A stretch of 64,000 bases of DNA from Methylococcus capsulatus (GTDB lineage: Bacteria; Pseudomonadota; Gammaproteobacteria; Methylococcales; Methylococcaceae), in assembly GCF_036864975.1 (NCBI RefSeq), contig NZ_CP104311.1, positions 1 to 64,000 on the forward strand. The letters are read 5' to 3'. The notes beneath the pieces were generated by a model. It ran no database searches. It was given only the letters and a program-made list of their open reading frames with translations, and was not told the origin of the DNA. The translations under genes were made by a program, and so were the position numbers. Within the stretch, counting starts at the first letter, position 1; each line of letters opens with the position of its first letter. Shown here in pieces: positions 43,905-52,986 of this stretch.

Positions 43905-45082
43905 GGCACGATTTCTACCTGGCTTGGCGCCATCTGCGCCACCACCGGATACGGACGCTGATCCTGGTGCTGTGCCTGAGCTTGATCGGGGCGCTTCCGT
44001 TGGGGCTGCACCGGATGCTGGAGGCAGGCGAATACTGGATGACCCGGCGGGCCGAAGCCACGCCGCTCCTGGTCGGCGCCCGCGGCAGTTCGGTGGACCT
44101 CACGCTCGGCGCGCTCTACTTCAGCGAAGCCGGCGTGCCGACCATCCGCATGCAGGAAGCCGACCGCGTCACCGCCACCGGCTGGGCCGACGGCCTGCCC
44201 CTCTATGCCCGTCACCGGGTGCAAGGCCAGCCGCTGGTCGGTGTCACGCTTGACTACTTCGACTTTCGTGGGCTCGCACCGGCGCAGGGTGAACTGCCAG
44301 CGATTCTGGGCGATTGTGTGCTCGGCGCCGAGGCCGCCGAGCACCTCGGGCTGGGGCCGGGCGACACCCTGGCATCTTCTTCGGAAAACGCCTTCGATCT
44401 CGCCGGCACCTACCCTCTCAAACTCCATGTCACCGGCGTGCTGGCCAAGGCGCACTCCCCCGATGACAACGCCGTTTTCGTTGATCTCCATACCGCCTGG
44501 GTCATCGAAGGTCTGGGACACGGCCACGTAGACCCTCAGGCAGCCCCCACGCTAACCGAGAGCCCTTTCGGGCCCGTGGCCGCCCGCGGTGCCGACATGG
44601 GACTTCTGACCTATACCGAGATCACCCCGGAGAACCTGGCTTCCTTTCATTTCCACGGCGATCCGGCCACCTATCCCATCAGTGCCGTGATCGCACTACC
44701 CCACGATACCCGCGCGGCGACTCTACTGCGGGGACGCTACCTGGATGAAAAATCGGAGACTGAGATCGTCCGCCCGCTGGACGTGACCCGCAGTCTGCTG
44801 CAGAACGTCTTTCGGGTTGGCGCGCTGTTCGACGGCATCCTGCTCCTGGTCGGTGCCATCGCCTTGTTCCTGGTCGCCCTGGTGTTCTCGCTGTCGCTGC
44901 GTTTGCGGCAACGGGAAATCGAGACAATCTACCTGCTCGGTTGCGCCAGGCTCACGGTGGCGCGCCTGCTGTTCGCGGAGATTCTGCTCATTGGGCTGTT
45001 CGCAGCCGCGGTCTGTGCCGCCGTACTGGCCGCCGCCGCGCCCTATGCCTCCGATCTTGCACGTCATTTCATCCTGAGTTGA
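43901..45082 (+). CDS. FtsX-type ABC permease
   Basis: A 393-residue permease: an N-terminal membrane helix (IRTLILVLCLSLIGALPLGL), a large periplasmic domain (residues about 45-275), then three C-terminal helices (GILLLVGAIALFLVALVFSLSL, RLLFAEILLIGLFAAAV and beyond) with the FtsX motif LRLRQREIETIYLLGCAR. It overlaps the ATPase stop by ATGA. MacB/LolCDE-type systems do not import substrates; they transmit force to periplasmic partners or extrude lipoproteins or peptides. Confidence 0.88.
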   Translation: MRHDFYLAWRHLRHHRIRTLILVLCLSLIGALPLGLHRMLEAGEYWMTRRAEATPLLVGARGSSVDLTLGALYFSEAGVPTIRMQEADRVTATGWADGLPLYARHRVQGQPLVGVTLDYFDFRGLAPAQGELPAILGDCVLGAEAAEHLGLGPGDTLASSSENAFDLAGTYPLKLHVTGVLAKAHSPDDNAVFVDLHTAWVIEGLGHGHVDPQAAPTLTESPFGPVAARGADMGLLTYTEITPENLASFHFHGDPATYPISAVIALPHDTRAATLLRGRYLDEKSETEIVRPLDVTRSLLQNVFRVGALFDGILLLVGAIALFLVALVFSLSLRLRQREIETIYLLGCARLTVARLLFAEILLIGLFAAAVCAAVLAAAAPYASDLARHFILS

Positions 45083-45090
45083 GAAGCGCC

Positions 45091-45993
45091 ATGCCCATAC
45101 TCCGCGTCCTTTCCGTCGTCTTCACTCTGCTCGCCGCCTCCGCCTCGGGTGCCGGCGCCATCGGCGAATCCAGGCTCAAAATCATGGCCTCGAACTACCC
45201 TCTGGCCTACTTTGCCGAACGGCTGGCGGGCCCTTGGGCCACGGTGACACTGCCGGTACCGGTAGACGTCGATCCGGCCTATTGGCAACCGGACGTCAAA
45301 GCGGTCGGCACCATGCAGAAAGCCGACCTGATACTGCTCAACGGTGCGGACTACGAAAAATGGCTGGTGCACGTCGCCCTTCCCCGCCTGAAACGGGTGG
45401 ATACCTCCGCCGGTTTCCGCGACCGCCTCATCCGCATCGAGAACGCGGTGGTGCACAGCCACGGGCCGGCCGGCCAGCATTCCCACGAAGGCATCGCCTT
45501 CACCACATGGCTGGATTTCGACCAGGCGGCGCAGCAGGCGGACGCCGTGGCCAAGGCGCTGATTGCCAGACGGCCCGAACTCAAGACGGCCGTCCTCGAA
45601 GCGTTGAAAGCGCTGCAAGCGGGCCTGGCCGATCTGGACGGCGAACTCAAACGGATCACCTCCGCCAGACCCGGCCTGCCCTTGCTGGCATCCCACCCGG
45701 TTTACCAGTACCTCGCCCGCCGCTACGGCCTGAATCTGAAAACCGTCCACTGGGAGCCAGGCGAAATGCCACCGGCAACCGAATGGACTGGACTGGACAA
45801 AACACTGGCCCAACACCCCGCGAAGACCATGCTGTGGGAGGCCCAGCCGTCCCCTGCCGTCTCGGACAAACTGAGCACCAAGGGCGTCACCAGCGTAGTT
45901 TTCGACCCCTGCGCCAACCGCCCGGCGTCCGGGGATTTTCTTGCCATCATGAAACAGAATATCGAGAATTTGAAGACGCCCTTCCAGCGCTGA
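45091..45993 (+). CDS. ZnuA-like metal-binding protein with altered ligands
   Basis: A 300-residue exported cluster A-I binding protein. The ZnuA fold is clear: IMASNYPLAYFAERLAG, DVDPAYWQPDVKAVGTMQKADLILLNG, the His-rich loop HSHGPAGQHSHEG, and LLASHPVYQYLARRYGL. Of the usual His ligands the first (DPHxxEP) is Ala here, the second (HxWLDP) is Thr (AFTTWLDFDQA), and only the third (ASHPVY) is kept. Specific high-affinity Zn binding is therefore doubtful. It follows the FtsX permease by 8 bases instead of the usual ZnuB. Confidence 0.82.
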   Translation: MPILRVLSVVFTLLAASASGAGAIGESRLKIMASNYPLAYFAERLAGPWATVTLPVPVDVDPAYWQPDVKAVGTMQKADLILLNGADYEKWLVHVALPRLKRVDTSAGFRDRLIRIENAVVHSHGPAGQHSHEGIAFTTWLDFDQAAQQADAVAKALIARRPELKTAVLEALKALQAGLADLDGELKRITSARPGLPLLASHPVYQYLARRYGLNLKTVHWEPGEMPPATEWTGLDKTLAQHPAKTMLWEAQPSPAVSDKLSTKGVTSVVFDPCANRPASGDFLAIMKQNIENLKTPFQR

Positions 45994-46003
45994 TGAACAG
46001 CCC

Positions 46004-46354
46004 ATGTTGTATTACGCTATCAAGCTGGCGATATCGGTCTTCGTCCTGGTGGCGATTACCGAAATCGCAAAACGCAGCGCCCTTTTCGCGGCACTGGTCG
46101 CATCCCTTCCCCTCACCTCCCTGCTTGCCTTCATCTGGCTGTATTGCGACGGCGCGCCTGCGGTCCAGATCGCGGAGCTCTCCTCCCGCATTTTCTGGTT
46201 GGTGCTGCCGTCGCTGCTGCTGTTCCTGCTTCTGCCTCTGTTGTTGAAACACGGCCTGGGGTTTTGGACCAGCCTGACCCTATCCTCGGCGATAACCGCG
46301 CTGGCCTATCTCGGCCTGATGATGCTGTTGCGTTTTTCCGGCATCCGGCTCTGA
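46004..46354 (+). CDS. DUF3147 family membrane protein
   Basis: A 116-residue protein with four hydrophobic helices: LAISVFVLVAITEIAKRSALF, ALVASLPLTSLLAFIWLY, FWLVLPSLLLFLLLPLLL and ITALAYLGLMMLLRF. It matches the usual size and pattern of DUF3147. It lies 10 bases after the ZnuA-like gene and is the last of the co-directional set. Function unknown. Confidence 0.8.
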   Translation: MLYYAIKLAISVFVLVAITEIAKRSALFAALVASLPLTSLLAFIWLYCDGAPAVQIAELSSRIFWLVLPSLLLFLLLPLLLKHGLGFWTSLTLSSAITALAYLGLMMLLRFSGIRL

Positions 46355-46781
46355 TCGATCCTGTTTCCCTAATTATGGTCTCTTATGCCAAAGCCCCTTC
46401 GCCGGCCCCATTTATCCATGGCCTTCTTGCCTCGTGGCGAGGGGGGAAGGGACTTCCCGGGCGATGCGATCACAGATTCAGACCACTACGTGATTTGATA
46501 TACCCACAGTGGGATTTAACGCAGCGACCGGCACCTGAACACATGTAACTGACGAATCGGACGCTGGCACGGCCGCAAGCGCCGGTGATCAATCCCCCTT
46601 GCCTTTCCCGACAGCGAAATCCTATCACTATGATTTAGATATCAATTTGTCGTAAGACGTATCGTCAATCCAGAGCCTCGGCCATGCCATCAAACTCATC
46701 TCATGATATTCGTGGCACGCTGCACCAGCATAGGCACAGGTCTTGCTCATATTGATATGCTGAATCTCCTAGGGCGCCTAT

Positions 46782-46899
46782 TTCAGGATTCGACTCACCC
46801 CAGCAGGTGACATTTTTTGACGCCTACATGACGGATTGACGCCAAATCCTGAAGAACAAGGACGCATTCCGATGCCCGCCGCTCGCGGCGGGTCTTTTT
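46782..46899 (+). ncRNA. Candidate structured small RNA
   Basis: TTCAGGATT (46782-46790) is complementary to AATCCTGAA (46845-46853). This long stem is followed 21 bases later by the terminator at 46875-46899, which would close a transcript of about 120 bases on the plus strand. No family recognised and no promoter assigned with confidence. Confidence 0.35.
46875..46899 (+). terminator. Rho-independent terminator
   Basis: CCCGCCG (46875-46881), loop CTCG, CGGCGGG (46886-46892), then TCTTTTT. A textbook intrinsic terminator on the plus strand, 520 bases after the DUF3147 gene; it may end a small RNA or a long 3' extension. Confidence 0.88.
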
Positions 46900-47008
46900 G
46901 CGCACCCTCGAAGATTCACTTCAGTCATGTATGTGCCCGGTCATTACCTTGAAACCGGGCGACATTCATATTCCCTATTACGAATAAATACTAGGTAAGG
47001 AGTCTCGA

Positions 47009-47389
47009 ATGAATAATCATGGTCTTCGCCGCGCCCTGCTTGCGTCCTTTCTGGGACTGGTAGCCGGCGTCAGTTTCGCCGGCGGGCGCTATGCAGACCC
47101 GCCGCCGAATCTAGTCGAAGTTTTGAATGCCAGCAAAGCGGCACTGGAGGCTGCAAAGCAATCCAATAAGGAGTTGTGTATGGAAAACGCCAAAAAGGCG
47201 AGAAAATTGGCCATCGATTCCTATAAGGAAAAGAGCACCATGCCCATGCAGATGTCCAGCAGCCGGTTGAAAGCAGTGATCGGTTCGCTTGAAGCAGGTC
47301 AGATCGCGGAAACAGTTGCGCCGCTGGAAGAAGTGGTGAAAGAAGTGGGCGCCGAGGTCGAGTACTACAAGAAAGAAGGCAAGCTTTAA
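47009..47389 (+). CDS. Small exported helical protein
   Basis: A 126-residue protein: signal peptide MNNHGLRRALLASFLGLVAG ending SFAGG, then a helical domain with many Lys, Glu and Ala (EVLNASKAALEAAKQSNKEL) and a single Cys. TAAGGAG lies 8 bases before the ATG. It is followed 89 bases later by a small lipoprotein. Family not recognised; the layout resembles small metal-binding or stress periplasmic proteins. Confidence 0.7.
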   Translation: MNNHGLRRALLASFLGLVAGVSFAGGRYADPPPNLVEVLNASKAALEAAKQSNKELCMENAKKARKLAIDSYKEKSTMPMQMSSSRLKAVIGSLEAGQIAETVAPLEEVVKEVGAEVEYYKKEGKL

Positions 47390-47478
47390 AGCACCAACAA
47401 CCGATGGCGTACGCCGCTTCGTTTCTGAACAAACGATGCAGCGTGCGCCCTTACTTCTCCCAGCCATTCGAGTTAGCC

Positions 47479-47646
47479 ATGACACCCTACGAAAAAATCG
47501 CGATCGTCCTTTTAGCAACCGCATTGTTGTCCGGCTGCGGCAAGGAAGGCCCGTTTGGGAATACCCCGGGGCCCAAGAAGCCGGAATGGATGAAGTCGAA
47601 GAGCGAGGCTCCAGAAGAAACGGAAGCCAAGCCAGCAAAGAATTAA
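47479..47646 (+). CDS. Small lipoprotein
   Basis: A 55-residue protein beginning MTPYEKIAIVLLATALLSGC, with lipobox LLSGC (Cys at residue 20), followed by a short Pro-, Lys- and Glu-rich tail. The layout resembles LptM/YifL-type small lipoproteins (GCGKEGP...), though it is not at that locus. The frame also opens at 47404, but the lipoprotein signal favours the later ATG. Confidence 0.6.
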   Translation: MTPYEKIAIVLLATALLSGCGKEGPFGNTPGPKKPEWMKSKSEAPEETEAKPAKN

Positions 47647-47855
47647 TTTACTTCCAAGTATCGCTCCCGCCTGCATCCGGGAGGCCCATCGGGCACGTAG
47701 TACTCTTCGCAACGTAATGCTCCAGAATCCCCCCGACCTGTGGGAGAGAGGGCGGTGAGTAATTGCCTTCGCGCCGCCTTCCGGCCTCGTATGAGGCGCA
47801 AGGGCCATCCGGAACGAAATAAATAAAAATAACTCGACCGATACGACAAGGCTCC

Positions 47856-50126
47856 ATGCAAGCAAGAAAAATCATCGCTCCAGACCGTGCTTCGGGATCC
47901 ATTGGAACCGGGAACGTCCGTTTTTTCCACGGCGCATTGCAAGACGGCCGCAAGATCTGGGCGATCCTCTGTACGCTGGGCGCCACTTACCCTGGCGCCG
48001 GTTTCGCCCATCCGCAGCCACAATCTTCCACCGAGGCGCTGCCAGAATCGGAAACACCGGCCGACTCGAACGAAAAAGCCGCCCCCAAGGCAAAACCGAG
48101 ATCGAAAAAAGACGACGATGAGAACGCCCCCCAGCTCATCGAGGAACCGGCCAGCCTCGACACGGTTGAAGTCGTAGGACGCGAAACCGACCTGATCGGC
48201 CTGACGCAGTCGGCCTCCCAAGGTGTGGTGGGCCAGAACCAGTTCAAGTACCGGCCCCTGCTGCGCGTCGGCGAACTGGTGGAGGTCGTGCCCGGCATGC
48301 TGGCCACGCAGCACAGCGGCACCGGCAAGGCCAACCAGTATTTCCTGCGCGGCTTCAACCTGGACCACGGCACCGATTTCGCCACCTGGGTCGACGGTGT
48401 ACCCATGAACCTGCCGACCAACGCCCATGGCCAGGGCTACATGGATCTCAACAGTATCATCCCCGAGCTGGTGGACCGCGTGGAGTACGGCAAGGGACCG
48501 TATTACCCGGAGATGGGTGATTTTTCCGCGGCCGGCTATGCCTATATGCACACCAAGCATCGGCTGCCGCAGGGCTTCGTCAACTTCACCGGAGGCGAGT
48601 ACAACTACTACCGCACGGTCGCGGCCAATTCCAACGAGCTGGGACCGGGCGACCTGCTCTATGCCGCTGCGGTCAACTTCTACGACGGCCCCTGGCAGCG
48701 GCCGATGGATCTGAACCAGTTCAACGGCATGCTGCGCTATACCATCGACAAAGAGGACTGGGGCCTGTCTGTAATCGCCAAGGGCTACAATTCGCGATGG
48801 TATGCCACCAACCAGATTCCGGAAGCGCTGGTGCTGGAAAACCAGCTGGATCTCTACGGCACCATGAACCGCAGCGACGGCGGAAACACCAATCGTTACA
48901 GCCTTTCGACCAACCTCTGGAGCCGGGGCGAGTCGTCCAAGAGTGAAGTCAACCTGTACCTCGCCTATTACGACCTGGACCTGTACTCGGACTTCACCTA
49001 TTTTCTGGAACATCCGCAACAGGGCGACCAGATCCTGCAGAGCGAACACCGCTGGTATTACGGCGGCACTGCCTCGCAGACCTGGTTCAACAATCTGTTT
49101 GGCACCCCCATGGAAAACAGCGTGGGTCTGCAGATCCGCCACGACCAGATCGGCGGACTGGAGTTGGCCAATACCCAGTGGCGCAAGGTCTTCAACATCG
49201 TCAGCCGCGATGATGTGTCCGAGACGAGCATCGGCATGTACTTCAAGAACGAAACCTTCTGGATGGAGAAGTTCAAGACGATTGCCGGCCTCCGCAACGA
49301 CATCTTCGTCTTCAACGTGGACAGCCAGTTGACACCCGTGAACTCTGGCAACCGCAATTCGAGCATGGTCAGCCCCAAGCTCAGCATGGTGTTCGGCCCC
49401 TGGGCGGACACCGAGTTCTTCATCAACATGGGCTATGGCTTCCATTCCAACGATGCCCGCGGTACGGTGGAAAGCGTGAATCCCAACAACGGCGACCCGA
49501 TCCATGCCGTGACCCCGATGGTGCGTTCCAAAGGCGCGGAAATCGGCGCGCGCACCCAGTACATCCCCGGGCTCAACAGCACCTTGGCATTTTGGTTCCT
49601 GCACACCGCCTCGGAACTGGTGTTCACCGGCGATGCCGGTACGACCGAACCCACCGGTCCCGGCAACCGCTACGGCGTGGAATGGGCCAATTACTACCAG
49701 GCCACGGACTGGCTGATCCTGGATGCCGACCTCGCTTTCACCAAGTCGTACTACACGGATCTGCCCAGTGGCGACAACAGCATTCCCAACTCGGTCGGCA
49801 ATGTCATCACCAGCGGCGCCACGGTACAGATGCCTTACGGTTTCTGGTCCACTTTGAGGCTGCGCCACTTCAGCAACGTGCCGCTCAACGAAGCAGGAAC
49901 GGTGTTTCTGGGCAATACCACCCTGGTCAACTTCGGCCTGGGCTGGCAGGAGGAGAACGTCAAACTGCAACTGGACCTGTTCAACATCTTCGATTCCAGG
50001 GCCAATGACATCGCTTACTACTACCAGTACCGCCTGCAGAACCAGCCGCCCGCAGGCGTGGAAGGCAAGACCATCCACCCGGTCGAGCCCCGGATGCTGC
50101 GCGGGAGCATCACCATCAACTTCTGA
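47856..50126 (+). CDS. TonB-dependent outer-membrane receptor
   Basis: A 756-residue receptor. An N-terminal export signal (IWAILCTLGATYPGAGFA) is preceded by an unusual 30-residue extension. A charged linker and the TonB-box-like LDTVEVVG come next (residue about 103), then a plug domain (VGELVEVVPGMLATQHSGTG, YFLRGFNLDHGTDFATWVDG, VDRVEYGKGPYYPEMGDFSAAG) and a 22-strand barrel ending in the C-terminal Phe of SITINF. The substrate is unknown. A siderophore or metal complex is plausible since the upstream operon encodes metal-type proteins. Confidence 0.9.
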   Translation: MQARKIIAPDRASGSIGTGNVRFFHGALQDGRKIWAILCTLGATYPGAGFAHPQPQSSTEALPESETPADSNEKAAPKAKPRSKKDDDENAPQLIEEPASLDTVEVVGRETDLIGLTQSASQGVVGQNQFKYRPLLRVGELVEVVPGMLATQHSGTGKANQYFLRGFNLDHGTDFATWVDGVPMNLPTNAHGQGYMDLNSIIPELVDRVEYGKGPYYPEMGDFSAAGYAYMHTKHRLPQGFVNFTGGEYNYYRTVAANSNELGPGDLLYAAAVNFYDGPWQRPMDLNQFNGMLRYTIDKEDWGLSVIAKGYNSRWYATNQIPEALVLENQLDLYGTMNRSDGGNTNRYSLSTNLWSRGESSKSEVNLYLAYYDLDLYSDFTYFLEHPQQGDQILQSEHRWYYGGTASQTWFNNLFGTPMENSVGLQIRHDQIGGLELANTQWRKVFNIVSRDDVSETSIGMYFKNETFWMEKFKTIAGLRNDIFVFNVDSQLTPVNSGNRNSSMVSPKLSMVFGPWADTEFFINMGYGFHSNDARGTVESVNPNNGDPIHAVTPMVRSKGAEIGARTQYIPGLNSTLAFWFLHTASELVFTGDAGTTEPTGPGNRYGVEWANYYQATDWLILDADLAFTKSYYTDLPSGDNSIPNSVGNVITSGATVQMPYGFWSTLRLRHFSNVPLNEAGTVFLGNTTLVNFGLGWQEENVKLQLDLFNIFDSRANDIAYYYQYRLQNQPPAGVEGKTIHPVEPRMLRGSITINF

Positions 50127-50273
50127 CGCAGCGTCCCTGCCATTCGTCGGGCTTCAATCTGACGGTAACGATTTGGAGAGACCAGAACCTCGGCACCGCA
50201 ATAGAATGTCACCCCAGAAAGAGTGCCCCTCCGCCCCCCTCGGGGTGCCGAGGCTTTCCTCGAGAATATCACC

Positions 50274-50729
50274 CTACGGGTTGGGCAGATGGGCGAGGAA
50301 CCATTCCAGCAGCCGGATCATTCCCACGACCGCACCGACGGAACCGACCACCCAGAGGGTCTGGCGATGGATGGCCTGGGTCAATCGTACTTCGACCTCC
50401 CGGATTTCCAGCCGGGTCTTTTCGATCTCCAGCCGGAGCGTCGCCTCGATTTCCTTGATCTCCTTCTGCAGTCTCGCTTCGACTTCCTTGATCTCCTTCT
50501 GCAGTCTCGCTTCGACTTCCCTGATCTCCTTCTGCAGTTTCCCTTCGACTTCCTTGATCTCCTTCTGCAGCCGCAATTCGGTCTCGCGCACCTGGCCGGC
50601 GGTCGCCACGTCCTTCAACTGGGGATAGCGGTCCTCCAGATGCTCGAAGGCTTCCGCGATCAGTTTGGCGCGCGTCTTGTCCTCGCCCGCCTCGGTCAGT
50701 TGTTCGTACAGTCGTAACGCTACGCTCAT
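50274..50729 (-). CDS. Hendecad coiled-coil protein with C-terminal membrane anchor
   Basis: A 151-residue protein. Residues 5-40 are a helical head (LRLYEQLTEAGEDKTRAKLI). Residues about 50-115 are a coiled coil of 11-residue repeats (LQKEIKEVEAR type, four near-perfect copies), and the C-terminus is a membrane helix (VVGSVGAVVGMIRLLEWFL). At the DNA level the coil is a 33-bp tandem repeat (50440-50575). It resembles DUF1640/CCDC90-like coiled-coil proteins that occur in many proteobacteria. Function unknown; repeat number may vary between strains. Confidence 0.75.
   Translation of the reverse strand: MSVALRLYEQLTEAGEDKTRAKLIAEAFEHLEDRYPQLKDVATAGQVRETELRLQKEIKEVEGKLQKEIREVEARLQKEIKEVEARLQKEIKEIEATLRLEIEKTRLEIREVEVRLTQAIHRQTLWVVGSVGAVVGMIRLLEWFLAHLPNP
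50440..50575. repeat. 33-bp tandem repeats inside the coiled-coil gene
   Basis: About four copies of a 33-base unit containing TCTCCTTCTGCAGTCTCGCT, each encoding 11 residues. In-frame, so copy changes preserve the gene. Confidence 0.9.
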
Positions 50730-50981
50730 GGTCGTCCCGGAAACGCTTTGCGTCGCAGTTTAGCATGGGCCCGCTGACCCGCCGAACGGCCCCAGCGCCC
50801 GGACGAGGCTGGCCGGTCCGTTACCAATTAAGAAGAGGTGGAAAAATCGAACGGGCTGAGGCCCCACCGGATGCATAGAGGACTTTCACGTCCGAATGAT
50901 CACCCGCGGCGCCCCCCAAAAAAAGGCGGGGACACTCGACGAGCCGTCCTGACTGGCGGCCGATCGAATCACGCGGCCGTT

Positions 50982-51803
50982 TCAGTGGGGGTGATGCCCG
51001 CCGTGATCCTCGGTCGCGTGCCCGGCATGGTCGCGCAACTGGGCGTCGAACCAGCGATGGATCGCATCGACCAGGGCGGGATCGTCCGCTGAATATTCGA
51101 TCTGCGCACCCCGCGCCAGCACGCCGTATTTCACCCTGAGGCTTCCGGGCGCCGCCCGCTTCAGTTCGGCCAGGCCCGGCATATCCTCGCCGTGTATGCG
51201 TGCCGGTGCAGAAAAATCACCATGGGCGAACTTGCCTGCGATCTCGGCGAGATGCTGACGAATCAGGCGAATCTGCTCGGCATCCGTCCCTCGTTTCGCC
51301 ACGACCCGCTGGATGCCGCCTTGCGCCGTCTTGCTGAAGACGTGAGTAGTCTTGTCCAGATCGAAGGGCATGACTTGCGCGCCGCGTTTCGCCACTTCCT
51401 CCAGCCGCTGCACGCTCGACTCCTTCGCAGGGGCCGGCATGGCCGTTTTCCCGCCTTCGAGCCGCTGGGTCATATAGAACACCGCATCGGCCACGTCGCG
51501 ATCGGAAAGCAGCGGCTTGCTTCCTTTCGGCGGCATTTTGAGAAATCCGCCGCGGGCGTGGTTCTCCATGACGGAGAAAGACTCGAAAGAACGGCTTTTC
51601 CAACTCTCCGGCCGATCCAGTCTCGGCGCGCCGTCCTTCCCATGGTCGTGACAACCGGCGCAGGCCGAGCGGTAAACCTTCGCACCCTGTTGGGCATCGA
51701 GCTTGTCGCCTGTGAGCGAGGCGGACGGTTCCCCTGCGAATACGGCGGATGCAGCCGACGCGGCCAGTACGGCGCAAGTGATCAAGACGATTCGGGTATG
51801 CAT
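50982..51803 (-). CDS. Periplasmic cytochrome c with an extra C-terminal domain
   Basis: A 273-residue protein: signal peptide (VLAASAASAVFAGE), a class I cytochrome c5-like domain with heme motif CAGCH (residues 48-52) and Met ligand in GFLKMPPKG. A second domain (residues about 140-265) reads THVFSKTAQGGIQRVVAK, RLIRQHLAEIAGKFAHGDFS and IHGEDMPGLAELKRA. That domain also occurs alone in proteobacterial exported proteins. The tail is His-rich (DHGGHHPH). It is probably an electron carrier or sensor in the periplasm. Confidence 0.82.
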   Translation of the reverse strand: MHTRIVLITCAVLAASAASAVFAGEPSASLTGDKLDAQQGAKVYRSACAGCHDHGKDGAPRLDRPESWKSRSFESFSVMENHARGGFLKMPPKGSKPLLSDRDVADAVFYMTQRLEGGKTAMPAPAKESSVQRLEEVAKRGAQVMPFDLDKTTHVFSKTAQGGIQRVVAKRGTDAEQIRLIRQHLAEIAGKFAHGDFSAPARIHGEDMPGLAELKRAAPGSLRVKYGVLARGAQIEYSADDPALVDAIHRWFDAQLRDHAGHATEDHGGHHPH

Positions 51804-51875
51804 GCGGATGGCTCCTCGACTGGGGGAAGTCGAATTATTGATGATTCGATGCGCCTTTCCAATGGATAACGCCGT

Positions 51876-52463
51876 TCATGTCTCATCGGCCCGCACCCAG
51901 GTTTCCACCTCGGGCGGACGATAGGCTGCGAAAACTTCGAGCAACTCTTCCGGCTGCCGCGCCACCAGCAGCATGGAACGGTGCAGGCGCCGCATGAAAC
52001 CCTCACCCGCCGCGTGCTCCAGGAACGCCACCAGCCGGTCGTAGTAGCCGGCAACGTTCAGCAAGGCACAGGGCTTGTGGTGTATACCGAGCTGAGCCCA
52101 GGTCCAGGCCTCGAACAGTTCCTCGAAGGTACCGATGCCGCCGGGCAGAGCGACGAACCCATCCGCCAGCTCGGCCATCCGGGCCTTACGCTCGTGCATC
52201 GAGGCGGTCACCCGCAGTTCAGTCAATCCAGAATGGGCGATTTCCTTGGCGACCAGCGCATGCGGGATCACGCCGATCACTTCCCCGCCGGCGGCGAGAG
52301 CTGCATCGGCGACTGCGCCCATCAACCCCACACTGGCCCCGCCATAAACCAGGCGGATGCCGCGCTCCGCCAACAGCCGGCCGAATCGGCGGGCCTCGTC
52401 GAGGTACTCCGGTCGCTCCCCCGCACTCGATCCGCAATAGACACAGACGCTTTTCACTTCCAC
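51876..52463 (-). CDS. LOG family nucleotide phosphoribohydrolase
   Basis: A 195-residue Rossmann protein: [45 protein letters not shown] and the family motif [25 protein letters not shown] proteins hydrolyse nucleoside 5'-monophosphates (cytokinin ribotides in plants; AMP and related nucleotides in bacteria). Identification is secure to family; the physiological substrate is not. Confidence 0.92.
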   Translation of the reverse strand: MEVKSVCVYCGSSAGERPEYLDEARRFGRLLAERGIRLVYGGASVGLMGAVADAALAAGGEVIGVIPHALVAKEIAHSGLTELRVTASMHERKARMAELADGFVALPGGIGTFEELFEAWTWAQLGIHHKPCALLNVAGYYDRLVAFLEHAAGEGFMRRLHRSMLLVARQPEELLEVFAAYRPPEVETWVRADET

Positions 52464-52563
52464 CGGACATCTCCCCGCGATGTAGCCAAAATCGCATGAT
52501 ATCGCCGAAACAACCAGGAAACGGTTAAGATTCGGCCCTTCCCGATAACCTCAAGGAAACCAC

Positions 52564-52983
52564 ATGAAAAGCTACCGCAAGGAACTCTGGTTCAACGTGC
52601 CGAACCGTGTCGGCTTCGTGAACATCACCCGGCAGGTCGAAGAATGCCTGCGCGAAAGCGGTGTGCGCGAAGGTCTGGTGCTGGTCAATGCCATGCACAT
52701 CACCGCCAGCGTGTTCATCAACGACGACGAATCGGGTCTGCACCATGACTACACCCAGTGGCTGGAAAAACTCGCGCCGCACGAACCGATCCGCCAGTAC
52801 CGCCACAACGACACCGGCGAAGACAACGCCGATGCCCACATGAAGCGGCAGATCATGGGGCGCGAAGTAGTGGTCGCCGTTACCGAAGGCCGGCTCGATT
52901 TCGGTCCGTGGGAGCAGATCTTCTACGGCGAATTCGACGGCCGTCGCAAAAAGCGCGCCCTGGTCAAAATCATCGGCGAGTGA
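52564..52983 (+). CDS. YjbQ/UPF0047 family protein
   Basis: A 139-residue protein: [86 protein letters not shown]. These contain the conserved His and Asp-rich motif of YjbQ proteins, reported to have weak thiamin phosphate synthase activity. Divergently transcribed from the LOG gene. Confidence 0.92.
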   Translation: MKSYRKELWFNVPNRVGFVNITRQVEECLRESGVREGLVLVNAMHITASVFINDDESGLHHDYTQWLEKLAPHEPIRQYRHNDTGEDNADAHMKRQIMGREVVVAVTEGRLDFGPWEQIFYGEFDGRRKKRALVKIIGE

Positions 52984-52986
52984 TCC

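Larger units (their letters stand above)
46355..47008. other. Intergenic stretch with a candidate structured RNA
   Basis: About 650 bases without a convincing protein. The right half (46782-46899) contains a long-range inverted repeat and an intrinsic terminator and may encode a small RNA. The left half shows a small hairpin CCTCGTGGCGAGG near 46430 and nothing else I can support. Confidence 0.45.

Noticed and set aside
47643-50078. 811-codon minus-strand ORF opposite the TonB receptor
   Set aside because: The receptor on the plus strand has plug and barrel motifs and a terminal Phe; the antisense frame is open because of codon bias.
50440-50575. Regular 33-bp repeats suggestive of a CRISPR array
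   Set aside because: The units are directly adjacent, without spacers, and encode an 11-residue coiled-coil period in frame.
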